Below, in pieces: positions 9,701 to 19,449 of a stretch of DNA of 20,043 bases. Position numbers and translations under genes: made by a program. Under the pieces are notes generated by a model that was not told where the DNA came from, ran no database searches, and saw only the letters and a list, made by a program, of their open reading frames with translations. Position 1 is the first letter of the stretch. Every line of letters begins with the position of its first letter. Source of the stretch: Folioceros fuciformis (Eukaryota; Anthocerotophyta; Anthocerotopsida; Anthocerotales); contig JBNGIO010005208.1 in NCBI GenBank assembly GCA_049999805.1, forward strand, positions 1 through 20,043, read 5' to 3'.

Positions 9701-10624
9701 GCAAGGACCACGTGTTGACGGCCCAGTGCAGAGTCTGTAAAGCTCCCCCCCCCCCACCAATTTACAGACAGAACCAACATTATTCCAACCTCAATATCAT
9801 CACAACGCACCACAATCCTAATCTCCCATCACCCACGAGCTATCATCTAACGCTAGCTGCAGTCTCAAACCAGTCCAACACCGCACCATCATCGGCTGCC
9901 CGACTGGGACGTGATCGACTCCAGTCAAGACACTTGCCATTTCCTGCTCCGGCATGGAGAATTCCACTTGGTACGCATTGTCCGAGGTAGTCTCCGTCCT
10001 CACCACCAGAGCAACGCCCTCCTTAAACACGTACGTCAGAGTCTCATCCAGATGCGAGTCGTCCAGGTCTTTGCTGATACTGCTCTTGTATATGCTGTGC
10101 AACTCCGGTGACGGCACACTCTGCTGCTGTGCCTCGGACTCAGCTCCGGCCCCGACAACAATGCCTCCCCAGTCCTCGCTGCTGGCCACAATCCTCACCC
10201 CTGAGCGAAGCTTCCGCGACGCTATTCTCCCCGGGTAGCTCAAACCAAACCCGAACCTCCCTCCCTCGCACCCAACATTGCCACATTCAGCAGCTGCAGC
10301 TTCGCACGCAGCTGCATTCGGCCAAACACTTGGCCCAAATCCCGCCAGCGCCCGCCAACACCCAGCCTGGGACCCATAATTCCCAAACCCACAACCAGCA
10401 GCAAAGCCAGGCCTCCGCCGGACCCCAGCGCCGCCTCCACCGCCAGTGCTGCTGCTGCTGCCGACACTGCCCACAGAAAGCCCCCAATATCTACCCACAA
10501 ATCCTCCTCGCCTGGACCTTGGGCTGGGGCTGGGCCTTGCAGAGCCCCTGCCGCCGCGCCCGGGCCACAGAAACCCGCAGAACGAGGCTGAAGCCAATGC
10601 TGCACAGCCGGCCGCACCGAACAT
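3774..10624 (-). CDS. GWD: Alpha-glucan water dikinase, plastid type, 30 exons
   Basis: This enzyme phosphorylates starch glucan using ATP and water, releasing AMP and phosphate, and so opens granules for degradation. Exons, high to low: 10624-9938, 9734-9609, 9345-9289, 9235-9104, 8986-8840, 8736-8680, 8582-8458, 8369-8325, 8228-8144, 8031-7976, 7884-7788, 7747 (or 7735)-7415, 7330-7220, 7123-7042, 6953-6853, 6756-6664, 6544-6437, 6247-6146, 6013-5956, 5850-5707, 5636-5608, 5556-5410, 5317-5190, 5088-4888, 4792-4651, 4556-4472, 4386-4269, 4190-4112, 4005-3931, 3839-3774. Phases close to 3,816 nt, about 1,271 aa; family members are about 1,280-1,460. The start is the first ATG after an in-frame stop at 10667. 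The N-terminus is Ala/Ser/Gly/Arg-rich and looks like a transit peptide. Next come one CBM45 (TLHWAV to NWYNNNG, from residue about 230), the helical region (WHQKLHTN, LKTVHSGADL), the phosphohistidine motif DVLSHVAIRARN (His near residue 839, codon 6175-6173), and the ATP-binding domain (VWASKWTDRAW, RSDSNGEDLE, QDIEGVYRNG, VVQSRPQ). The first exon's 3' end and the junction 5707/5636 are the least certain. Overall identification is very sure. Confidence 0.93.
9745..9755. other. Eleven-base C/G homopolymer in dikinase intron 1
   Basis: On the gene strand this is a run of 11 G ending 10 nt before the acceptor of exon 2. Plant 3' splice sites normally have a U-rich tract here. Exon 2 itself is secure because it encodes the start of the CBM45 domain in the correct phase. 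Confidence 0.8.
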
Positions 10625-11516
10625 GCCTGACGCTCCCTTTCCGTTTCCGGAGGACACCGAAATTGATCAGGTCAGACACGCGAAGGAGAGGGAGATGGGA
10701 ATAGCGGGCCCCCGTGTTCCATTCTCTCCTCTCCTTGTGCCACCCCTGCCCCGCCTCAGCAGCATTCATCCACCCAGCTTGTTGGGTTCCAAGAGTTTCT
10801 TTCTGCGAGGCTTCAGAGAGTGGGGAAATTCCAATTTGTCTGCATTCCCAGCTTGCGAAGCAACAGCAGCTTGAGGCGACTCGCCTCCTCTCCCGCACGC
10901 GCCACAAGCCAGCATTTTGTTCCCGCCATGCATCACACAATGTCCGTGAGCGTCACGGGAGACAGCTCGCTTGCAGCCAAGAGGCGGAAGGCGGGTGGCG
11001 TGGACGGCGGGCGGTTATGAGGCCCCGTTGAATGTCCACCGCCATTCGCCGGTCGCCTCCGCTGCATCTGAACCCTCCCACCGGCTGCACCCTGTCGCCT
11101 CGGGATTCAGATTCAGATTCCAAAACGCAATAAAGAAAGGATAAGAACTTGCCAGGTGTCGGGGCACTGCGGCCGGCATCCGGATTCACGGGCTGAAACA
11201 GGCGCCAGCTGTTAAGCCAGTCAAAAAACCAATTACAGTAGTTAATCGAGAATGAGTTGTTTCATCAACCAGCTATTTTCTTAGTAAACCTGCAGTCGAC
11301 CTACACCTGCAGCCGCCGCGCAGGCATAGTGAAGGTCTAAGTCATGTGGGTTGCCGCAGGAGGAGGGTGACCTGACTTCCATGTCCATGGCTCTCATGGG
11401 GGGCGGTGGTTCTAGGGTAGGAGAAACGTTTCTTTCGTGATCTGGGTTGTGGGCTGGTATTTGGTTGGTCGCAAGGGGGGTTGAAAAGTCTCTATCTTGA
11501 CGGGTAGCTTCTTCAG
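10625..11516. other. Shared upstream region of the divergent dikinase and SETD6-like genes
   Basis: These 892 bp separate two divergently oriented start codons and must hold both promoters and 5' leaders. The half near the dikinase (10680-11040) is GC- and CT-rich and contains only shadow frames. Around 11100-11135 there is a short cagattcagattc repeat next to an A-rich stretch. I found no strong TATA box in either direction. The arrangement could be a bidirectional promoter, but nothing in the sequence proves it. Confidence 0.5.
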
Positions 11517-13631
11517 ATGTCTCCTGCAGCTGCTTCCCCCTCGCATTCGTCCAGGTTTGGCGTCACTCTTCGTTCTTTAGATGCAATTTTGTTTCCTTTT
11601 TTGTTTTGGCTGTTTTGGGTTGAAGACATGTTGGTGTTGTTACATGGAGATGGACGGATGGATGGATGCTTTGGGAAATGGAAGTGCATGCTCGAACCCT
11701 AATTTGTTTGGTGAACATTCTGCACAGGAAGTTGAGGGCGTTTCTACGTTGGATGCGGGAGAAGGGAGTCCAGGTTGGTGAGGGTTTGGACATCAGAGTG
11801 GGGCAGGACTCTGTGGCTGACATCGGGGTGTTTGCTGCATGTGACCTAAAAGTGGGGGATGTTGTTGCCAAGATACCCAAGGAAGCATGCATCACTTTGA
11901 GGACCACTGGGGCTGCGGAGTTGTTGAAGGAGGCGGAGTTGGAGGGTTTGGAGGGGCTTGCTGTCGCCCTCATGTACGAACGGAGCAAGGGGGAGGCCTC
12001 TCCTTGGTTTGGGTATCTGCAACTGCTGCCGGAGAAGGAGGAGTCTCTGCCCTATCTGTGGAGCGAGGATGAGATAGACTCCTTTTTGATGGGCACTGAG
12101 ATTCACAAGGTCGGTTCGGGATGTTTCACCATTAATATAGCATGGTAGGAATGGTGGGATGAGTTGTAATGAACGAGGTGGGCATCCCTTTGTGATTGCC
12201 GCCTTCCTGGCTGTGTAGGCAGGCGATCAAGGAAGAACAGAAAGAGCTGCGGCGGGATTGGATGCACCATGTGGTGGAACTGAGTGAAAGGAATGCAAGC
12301 GAGTTCTCAAAGGAGTGGTTTTCTTTGGAGCATTATATTGGGGCTAAGACTTTACTGTCCTCTCGTGCCTTTCAAGTTGATGAGTATCATGGAGAGGGCA
12401 TGGTGCCTCTTGCAGACCTGTAAGATGCTCTCTTCCCCGTCTCGGTTGCCAGTGAGCGAGACAGCGTAGAAGTTGCGTTGTGAGACTGTGAAGGACGCTT
12501 ACCGTGGATCTGGCTCAGGTTCAATCACAAGACAGCTGCAGAAGACGTGCATTTCACAGACGTTCCTGACGCTGACTCGGACGAGGAAGAAGACCTCGCT
12601 GAAGAGAAAACTGAGCCAGCAGCTCAAGGTGGACATCGATATAAGACGCGGCAGAGGAGCATGCAGCAACAACCTTCTCTTCCAGCTGAAACATCATCAG
12701 ATGGAGGCCTGGAAGGCAGCGACGATGAGGACAGTGTGTCGTCAGAAATTGGTGGCTGCTTGGAGATACATGTTGTCAAAGATGTGGCTCAAGGCTCAGA
12801 GGTAGAGTTCGGAATTCTCTTCATGTAGTGTAAACTTTTGGCAAGACAAGGATGTTCTACGATGTGTAACACACCACCTGTCTGCTGCAGATATTTAACA
12901 CCTATGGCATGCGATCCAACGCAGCTCTTCTTGCGAGATACGGTTTCACAGAACCTGACAACCCTTACGATGTGGTGAATTTGGACCTATCTCTTGTCAC
13001 GCAAGCTTGTGAAGCACTCTTGACCAGTCGCCACATCCGCAGCCGTGTGTCATTATGGCGGAACACAGGGTGCGTTCCCACTTTGGAGAAGGGCTCCGAG
13101 TACTTCGAGATCACCGCGGATGGGAAGCCTGAGGCAGAGGTGCTGCTGCTTCTCTTTCTCATGTTTCTACCGGATGAGACATGTGGGCAGCTGGATCGGT
13201 CTCTAACTCCAGATATCAAAGGGGTAGAAGACGTGGTACGGCTAGTCGGATGGGATGAGGCACAAGCACCGTCAAGGAAACTGAGAGGCCCGAGCTCGAA
13301 AGGAAGGAAGAAGAAGAAACCTAGAGTGGACCCCACGCATCTGGTGGAGGATGATAGTGTCAGTGCAGCCAAGAAGGCCCAAGACATTTCGAACTGGCTC
13401 ACCACTGCTTCGGTGGGTGAAGCCTTACTCCTGGTGCTCGAAGCCCGTGATGGGCTGTACCCCTCGGCATCCTTGGACGAAGACATCGAGGCTTTGAGAA
13501 GCATCTCGGTGGCAGAGAAACCTAGACTGTTCCACGCCTTGTCCGTCCGAATAGCTGAGCGGTCCATCTTGAGACGGTGTTCCTCTCGGACCAGTGACTG
13601 GATGTCCTCTCTGAAGAAGAAACGGAGATAA
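11517..13631 (+). CDS. SETD6-like SET-domain protein-lysine N-methyltransferase, 546 aa
   Basis: Five exons, 11517-11554, 11728-12109, 12223-12419, 12519-12801 and 12891-13631, join in phase to 1,641 nt. The short first exon (MSPAAASPSHSS) ends in two bases of an Arg codon that exon 2 completes before KLRAFLRWM. An unspliced start at 11666 is possible but fits less well. The SET core is split as in the SETD6/Rubisco-LSMT group: GVFAACDLKVGD near residue 35, GMVPLADLFNHKTAAEDVHF across exons 3-4, and EIFNTYGMRSNAALLARYGF at the start of exon 5 with the catalytic Tyr. The last resembles SETD6 EIFNTYG closely. Between the NHK segment and the Tyr segment lies an insertion of about 60 residues rich in Asp, Glu and Ser. 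The C-terminal part is the Rubisco-LSMT-like substrate-binding region and carries a basic GRKKKKPR stretch that could direct it to the nucleus. It transfers methyl from S-adenosylmethionine to lysine of an unknown protein substrate. Confidence 0.88.
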
Positions 13632-13908
13632 GTCATGACTTTCTTTCACCAGTGTACTTGTTCCAGCTTTTGCTTTAGGATCTGGTCCACAGGAGTCACA
13701 GGGCTGTGTGTGGATGAGACGATTGCGGCCACTGGGGGTACTGGGTGGTGGGGATATTTGCAACGGCGGCGGTTTCCCACTGCGCATCACGTGTCCAGCG
13801 GATGGTTGGAGCTCTGTAACGCTTCCTTATTCATCTGCCTGGTAGGAGTATCACGTACAGTAGATATCATGGAGGTTGGGCTGTCTCCGTCTCTTCACAT
13901 ATCCGTTT

Positions 13909-14300
13909 TCCTCTCCCCGTGCCAGATTCTGACTCTGGGCGTTTCTTCATCTCTCTTCCATCTTTGGCCATCCCCCCATCTCTCACCACTCCACTCTATT
14001 ATTCTTCACGGCCATAGGGAATAATCAGGTACAAAACAGGCCCCCTTCTTCCCGGAAAGCACCTTTTCACAGCGTGTAGTAGAATCCATGACCCTTTCCT
14101 TCGGATTGGGAACGAGGGAAAGGAGAAGAGCACGACCACTCCCTCCTTCTTCCTAAGAGACTGCTCCGTTTGTCTCTCCCCCGTGCCAGAATCTGACTCC
14201 GGCCGCCTCTGCATCTCTCTTCCATCTTTGGCCATCCCACGTCTCTCCCCACTCACCTCTATTATTCGTCATAGCCATAGGGTCTGCTTTAGAATAATCA
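13909..14300. repeat. Imperfect direct duplication, period 264 bp
   Basis: Two copies of a pyrimidine-rich segment begin near 13909 and 14173. Shared landmarks in the same order are gtgccaga.tctgactc, catctctcttccatctttgg, ctctattattc and ccataggg followed by aataatca. The first landmark is offset by 264 bp. The segment lies in the 3' flank of the SETD6-like gene and may be partly transcribed. Confidence 0.75.
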
Positions 14301-14639
14301 AATAGAAATCAGCAGCCCTCGTTGCTTCCCTCAAAGCACATCGCTGCGCTTTGGATTGTGAACCGGGGAGGGGAGAAGATTAAGAGCCTTTCCTTCGTCT
14401 TCCAAGAAGAATGAAACAGAGTGTTGATCACTTCAAAGCTCGTGGGTTTGGGGTGGATGGGTTATCAACTTTCCTATTTTTCCTAAAGTCTTCATTCGTA
14501 ATTTGATTTTGGGCGATTGAGGATCATAACGAATTCACTGGCCATCCGGAGAACAAGAAGAACAATCCTCCTAACATACTGGAATGCGTCATTTTCAAGT
14601 TTACAAGATATGGGTATGAAAGATGTGCATATCACTAAA

Positions 14640-15720
14640 ATCCAGCCACACATTTTCAAGCTTTTTCAAGTCTACTTCAAGTAAGGTCCTTGGTTGCATG
14701 GTAGTCCATCATTTCACACCCACCATTCAACTTGGAAGTATTCCAAGTTGTTGTCCTATCACAATGAGAAGCCCTTCAGTTCTTCCCACTAGGAAGTAGG
14801 ACTTGGCACAACCACTCATCTGAGAGATATTTTAAGTAGTGGTCCTTTTCTTCTTTGCTCCACTATTATACATCTTCAAGTTTCTTCTCACCCATAATTG
14901 GCACTAACTAGTGATGTTGGAGACATTTCTTGTGGAGGGTTCTTGCTTTCATTGTTCTTGTTAAAACCTCTATCCTTGTCTTAACATATTCTATCATGTT
15001 CTAGTCTCTCACCATCCATTGGCATAAACCCTTTATCTCAAAGGAACTTGGTGTAGTGGTCCTGTAATTCCTCATTCCCTATCAAACATTGCTTCGTAGT
15101 TTTCTATCACCTACATGTGGTGCTCACTGTTGATCTTAGAAATATTCCTTATACTTTGATTCTTTATCGCACAATTAGACATGTTCTATTTTTTGCTCAC
15201 TCATCATTGGCTCTTGTCCATGGATATGGAGCACTTCAAGCAATAGTCTTTGTATTCTTTTATCCTGCTAGTGCCAAAACTTCCAATTTCTTTCACCATT
15301 CATTAGCACAAAACCATCGATGCCAGAGGTATTTCAAGTAGTTGTTTGTCATTGGTTGTTTCACAATCAAATGTCCTCATCTTCATTCCTTCTCACCTAC
15401 CATTTGTACACATTCGTCGTTTCACTATCAAACGTCCTCGTCTGGGTTCTTCCTACACGCCATTTGTACTCACTTCCAATATGGAATGTAATTGGAGTGG
15501 TAGTCCTTCGATTCCTTGCCACTTGGGAGACTGAGAGGAGTAGTAGTCCTTTGATTCCTTGCCACTTGGGAGACTGAGAGGAGTAGTAGTCCTTCGATTC
15601 CTTGCCACTTGGGAGACCGAGACTGCTTGAAATATTTCGTCCTTCGATCCGTGGAGATATTTTGAGAAGTAGTCTCTTGTTATATTACCATAGCCATTAT
15701 TCCTAACCTTCTTATCTTAG
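14640..15720. repeat. Degenerate repeat family with caagtagtggtcctt core
   Basis: A core like ttcaagtagtggtccttt, often followed by gattccttgcc or a similar T-rich string, recurs near 14673, 14740, 14832, 15052, 15232, 15325, 15497 and 15656. Copies are diverged and unevenly spaced. The 43-bp minisatellite at 15501 is a younger local amplification of the same motif. No coding potential is seen. Confidence 0.55.
15501..15621. repeat. 43-bp minisatellite, about 2.8 copies
   Basis: Copies start at 15501, 15544 and 15587 with tagtcctt(c/t)gattcctt and continue gccacttgggaga. The first two are nearly identical over 43 bp; the third breaks off near 15621 after gggagac. Near identity points to recent tandem duplication. 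Confidence 0.9.
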
Positions 15721-16022
15721 AGGTATTTGATCGGTATTTGATTCTTTGCTCCATTGAGTGTGCCCTCAAGGTTTGAAGCTTCTTCTATCCATTTGCTTGT
15801 CTAAAGGTCTTATGGATCAAAAGTGGATATCCTTCAACATCTTGAAACAAGGAAGCAGACATACTAGACCCAGCTTCCATCTACAGAATTCTCTGTCCTC
15901 CTTGATAAATAATATAGAGCACCACTCAGATTATTTATCATGTTATTTTAGCCTGAGATTAGTCTTGAGATTAAGACCGGATATGTGTAGGTGCTGGTGA
16001 CGTTCGAGGGGTTCCCACCCAC

Positions 16023-16032
16023 CATAAATAGT
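16023..16032 (+). promoter_or_regulatory. Possible TATA box of the ACR11-like gene
   Basis: cataaatagt matches a plant TATA box and lies about 380 bp before the ATG at 16404, implying a leader of roughly 350 nt. This leader would be long and contain upstream ATGs (for example at 16313), so a TATA-less start closer to the gene is also possible. Confidence 0.3.
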
Positions 16033-16403
16033 TTGCGAGAAGGAGGAATTGTGGGCATCCGTCACAACATACAACCCGGACTGTTGTCGCTGTTGTGTAG
16101 TGTTTTCGCCACGGTCAGTGTGTGCTTCAGGAGCTTGCTTCGGAAGAGACAGCAGCCTCGTGTTGGCTCGTCTGTGGGCAAGAGCAGAGGAGGAGTAGGA
16201 GAAGGAGGAGCAGGAGTGGCAGCCAGCTTGAAGGGCACAACCGAGCTCGGTCTGTCGGTCAGTTTCTTGCGGCCCGATCTGGCGCGGCTTCAGGCTGCGG
16301 TGCTGCTCTGACATGAGGAGGAGCTGCCCGGTTTGACATCCGACTGTCGCTCTGTGGTGGGAAGGAGAAGAAGGGCAGGGCAGCCCCGGCTCCTCCAGTA
16401 GCA

Positions 16404-18406
16404 ATGTCGAGTGCTGTGGCTGCTCCGGCGCTCGCTGCTGCCGCCCGCTCGCTGCGCCTGCAAGATGCCGCTGCACCGGCCAAGCTGGTGCCTGGAGGCC
16501 TCGGCTCTCTGCGGTCCTTCCAGCAGTTGAAGTTTGTGGGCCTGGTTGGGCATGTGAGGTGAGGGAGGAGGAGGAATTGCGTTGTTGCTGGAATGGGGGG
16601 GCAATGCGGTGCTGGTTTTTTTTGGTTTGAGGAATTGAACCGGTCGAGTGGGGTGGCGGGGTGCAGATTCGTGTGCCGGAGTGGGAGCGATGCCGGGAGT
16701 CTTGCGGCCGCCGCTGCTGCTGCGGACAAGGTTCGATCCCTGCTCTGAGTCGGATGTGTGGTGGGCCAGGATTCCTGTTGGGTGGTTGGTGGTGGAGGGT
16801 GACTTTTTTGTTTGCGTGTTTGTAGGTGTTGGAAGTGAAGAGTGCGGATGAAGGGCCGGATGATGAAGATGACACTTCCGTGCCCACGCCGATTGTGAAC
16901 ATCGATCAGCACTCTGATCCGTTTGCCACTGTGCTGGAGATGAGGTTTGGGGACAGGCTTGGTGCGCTGCTTGACACGGTTAGTAATGTACTCACTTTGC
17001 TCCATGGAGCTACCGCGGATTTGTTGTCGATCAGGGCGGATGCATGTCCCTTCTGCGTTTGGTGCTCTGCCGGGGCTGGGGGTTGGAAGGTGGCATGTGG
17101 CTGAAGACTGACTGAACTGCCTTCGCTTACGCGCAGATGAAGGCCCTGACGGATCTCGGACTGAATGTGAATCGTGGATATGTGAGCACCAACGCACCTC
17201 TGGGGAACAACAAGTTCTACATCACTCGAGCGTAAGTTGGGACCCTTGACCTAGGATGACCTTCCAGTCTAGTCTAACTCGTTATCCACATGACTCCACA
17301 CCGGAACAGAAAGGAAGGGTGCATCGTCTGTTTTGACTGAAGTTAGGTAGCTCACACCGGCCATGCGACATCGGCTGCTAGACAACTATGTTGCTGACCA
17401 CGTCTGTGTTTCGAGCTAGTACACTGCAAAACAAATCTGATGCCCTCTTGTACCCGATGTATTGGTTGATGTTGACAGGATGCAGGCTAAGGTTGAGCAC
17501 ACTTGGATGACCTGGTGGCCGTCTTTGCGGACAGCCCTATGTAGGTGTAGGGCATTCCCCTGACCTATGATATGCTGGGTTTTGCAGGGATAACGGAGCC
17601 AAGGTTGAGGATCCCGAGCTGTTGGAATCCATCCGCCTTACCATCATAAACAACCTTCTGCAGTACCACCCAGTATGTCGTTTCCTGCTAAGAGCCATCT
17701 GTTCTACACATATGTGATGTGAGTCGTCTCCTTGGAATGCTCTTCCTCCATCCAAGCTTAACCCACGAACCTGCAGGAAACTAGTGAGCGTCTAGCAATG
17801 GGGGAAGCGTTTGGGAAAACTGCACCTCCCAAGAAAGTGAGAGCCGTGCACTTCTTGCATTCCCCTTGTGTTGGGTGTCGTTCTTCTGATGTTGGCCTAA
17901 CCCCATGTATGTTGCATGTAGCTCGACGTGGACATTGCTACACACATCAACATCTCCAAGCTCAGTGCCGAGCGAAGGTAAATAATTTACCTCGCACATT
18001 CGGCAGTGTCCATAGGGGCCGGTTGATGTCTTCCATCACGTCACGGAAGCTGGGCTTCGTTTTCTGTCTGCAGCCTGCTGAAGATTGAGACAGCTGACAG
18101 ACCTGGCTTGCTGATGGAGATTCTTCGTGTACTCGGAGACATAAGCGTTGTAGTGGAATCTGCCGATATCAACACAGAGGTTGGTCACAACTCCAATGAA
18201 GTTGCTCATCTGTTGCCATTGTAGAAGACTCCACTTTCCAACCATAATCGCTGGGCAATCCTATGTCTATGCAGGGACTTGCTGCAAAGGACCAGCTGTA
18301 TGTCTCTTACCATGGCGAAGCTCTGAGCAAGTCCATGGAGGAGGTAACCAAGAACTGCCTCCAGTACTACCTGCGGAGACCCACCACCGAAGAGGACAGT
18401 TACTGA
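16404..18406 (+). CDS. ACR11: ACR11/ACR12-like plastid protein with two ACT domains, 278 aa
   Basis: Eight exons, 16404-16553, 16826-16978, 17137-17231, 17588-17672, 17777-17836, 17922-17977, 18074-18179 and 18275-18406, join in phase to 837 nt; Arabidopsis-type members are of similar length. The first 50 residues are Ala/Ser/Leu/Arg-rich with almost no acidic residue and look like a transit peptide. An acidic linker (GPDDEDD) precedes [20 protein letters not shown] and the first ACT domain ([23 protein letters not shown]), followed by [19 protein letters not shown], which is diagnostic of this group. LDVDIATHI leads to the second ACT domain ([20 protein letters not shown]) and the end is [16 protein letters not shown] domains usually bind amino acids. 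ACR11 in Arabidopsis is tied to plastid glutamine synthetase and ferredoxin-GOGAT. Exon 1 could use either of two overlapping GTGAGG donors; only the first keeps the frame. Confidence 0.93.
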
Positions 18407-19031
18407 GCTCCCCAGCACCTTTTTCGGCTGGGTCCAAGAAAATATCTAGGACGAAGAAGCAAATTGGCGACAGACGTAGGCAACTAACAAGCTCCGTACT
18501 GTTAATGACTTAAGGCTTATTTACTGCTGTGAAGAGATCGGTACCCAAGTGAACAGCACTGGCGGAAGAGTCGAGCAGCCCTTGTGCTGCTTCACGCCGC
18601 CCACCCGGTGGAAAGCTTACCTATGTACATACAGTAAAGTGTCGGTGCAGAAGTACTCGGCCACTCGTACACAAGAAAAAGTCTGCCGAGGTATGTGGAC
18701 ATGTCGGTAGTTTGCGATGCGAAGAAGTCATCTACCTCACAATTTGGTACACATATGAAAATGATGTCTCCATTTAGCTGCCTGGATTGACGGTTTTGTG
18801 CTAGTGAGGAGAAACATTTGAGTTTGTCAATAACGTTCCCTATCAGACGCCTATTATGCATTATACCTCATGGTGTGCTTCTGCGCATGTGTATTGAAAT
18901 CAAGCCAATGATAAATAACATGCTTCCGCATCATGTATATTATTAAAATATATGTTATTAAAATTATCCTGATGATTGTTGAAGCAAGTACACCCTATGC
19001 AGACCATACACATTTTATGCCCAAGCTGATG

Positions 19032-19081
19032 CTCAAGGACTGCACAACTCACTTTGCTCAAGGACTGCACAACTCACTTTG
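19032..19081. repeat. 25-bp tandem duplication
   Basis: ctcaaggactgcacaactca plus ctttg occurs twice, at 19032-19056 and 19057-19081, without a mismatch. It is followed by a second, 22-bp imperfect duplication (tgc.tttcatctcct) up to about 19115. Recent slippage or tandem duplication is the simplest explanation. Confidence 0.9.
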
Positions 19082-19087
19082 TGCCTT

Positions 19088-19444
19088 TCATCTCCTCACT
19101 TTGTGCTTTTCATCTCCTACGATCTGTATGGTGCGTGAGTCCACGTCTACACATGCCTTATTGGCCTTCATCCATTCTAAGCCCAAGATGATTTCATGAT
19201 TATCCATATCTACAACTGTGAAGCTTGCTTGTCCTGTCCAATTGCCTATCTGCAAAGGAACTTTTTCTAGCTGTCCTAAGAACTGCAGCTTTCCTTTTGC
19301 TTGTTTCACTGTACATGGCTCTGAAATACTAGCCCATGTCAAACCAAGCTTACTTGCTCTGCCAGGAGAAATGAAATTATGTGTTGCTGCTAGATCAAGC
19401 AACATCTTCGCTTCTTCACGATTCACACATCCTTCTATATACAT
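19088..19444 (-). pseudogene. Degenerate Ty3/gypsy-type retropepsin fragment, 118 codons
   Basis: A minus-strand frame with an ATG at 19444 resembles the aspartic protease part of plant Ty3/gypsy polyproteins. The strand carrying the active site reads LLDLAATHNFI, where active elements have Asp-Ser-Gly or Asp-Thr-Gly. The second landmark, EIILGLEWM, is kept. The catalytic triplet is therefore Asp-Leu-Ala, which should be inactive. No reverse transcriptase, RNase H or integrase follows before the frame ends at 19088, and no gag-type zinc knuckle precedes it. I read it as a remnant of an element; a small host gene derived from one cannot be excluded because the frame is still open. Confidence 0.6.
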
Positions 19445-19449
19445 GAACT

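Larger units (their letters stand above)
13632..16403. other. Long intergenic region with several repeat families
   Basis: This 2.8-kb gap contains the SETD6-like 3' UTR, an imperfect 264-bp-period duplication (13909-14300), an AT-rich stretch with degenerate repeats (14640-15720) including a 43-bp minisatellite, and the upstream region of the ACR11-like gene (about 15950-16403). Open frames are short and show no domain. The long minus-strand frame reaching into 16902 is a shadow over GC-rich exons. Confidence 0.6.

Noticed and set aside
10655-10657. Start of the dikinase at 10657
   Set aside because: The codon there is GTG. The first ATG after the in-frame stop is at 10624-10622, so I used that.
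10108-11031. Several plus-strand frames of 66-198 codons
   Set aside because: They overlap dikinase exon 1 and its upstream region in GC-rich, low-complexity DNA and show no splice or domain support.
12965-13636. 223-codon minus-strand frame
   Set aside because: It is antisense to the last exon of the SETD6-like gene, which has clear homology in its own frame.
16725-16750. tRNA-like T-loop (ggttcgatccc)
   Set aside because: The flanking bases do not form the T-stem, and no acceptor, D or anticodon arm could be found; it lies in an ACR11-like intron.
15943-17197. Two long minus-strand frames (319 and 312 codons)
   Set aside because: They lie antisense to the first exons and intron of the ACR11-like gene, are Pro/Arg/Ser-rich from GC-rich DNA and have no domain.
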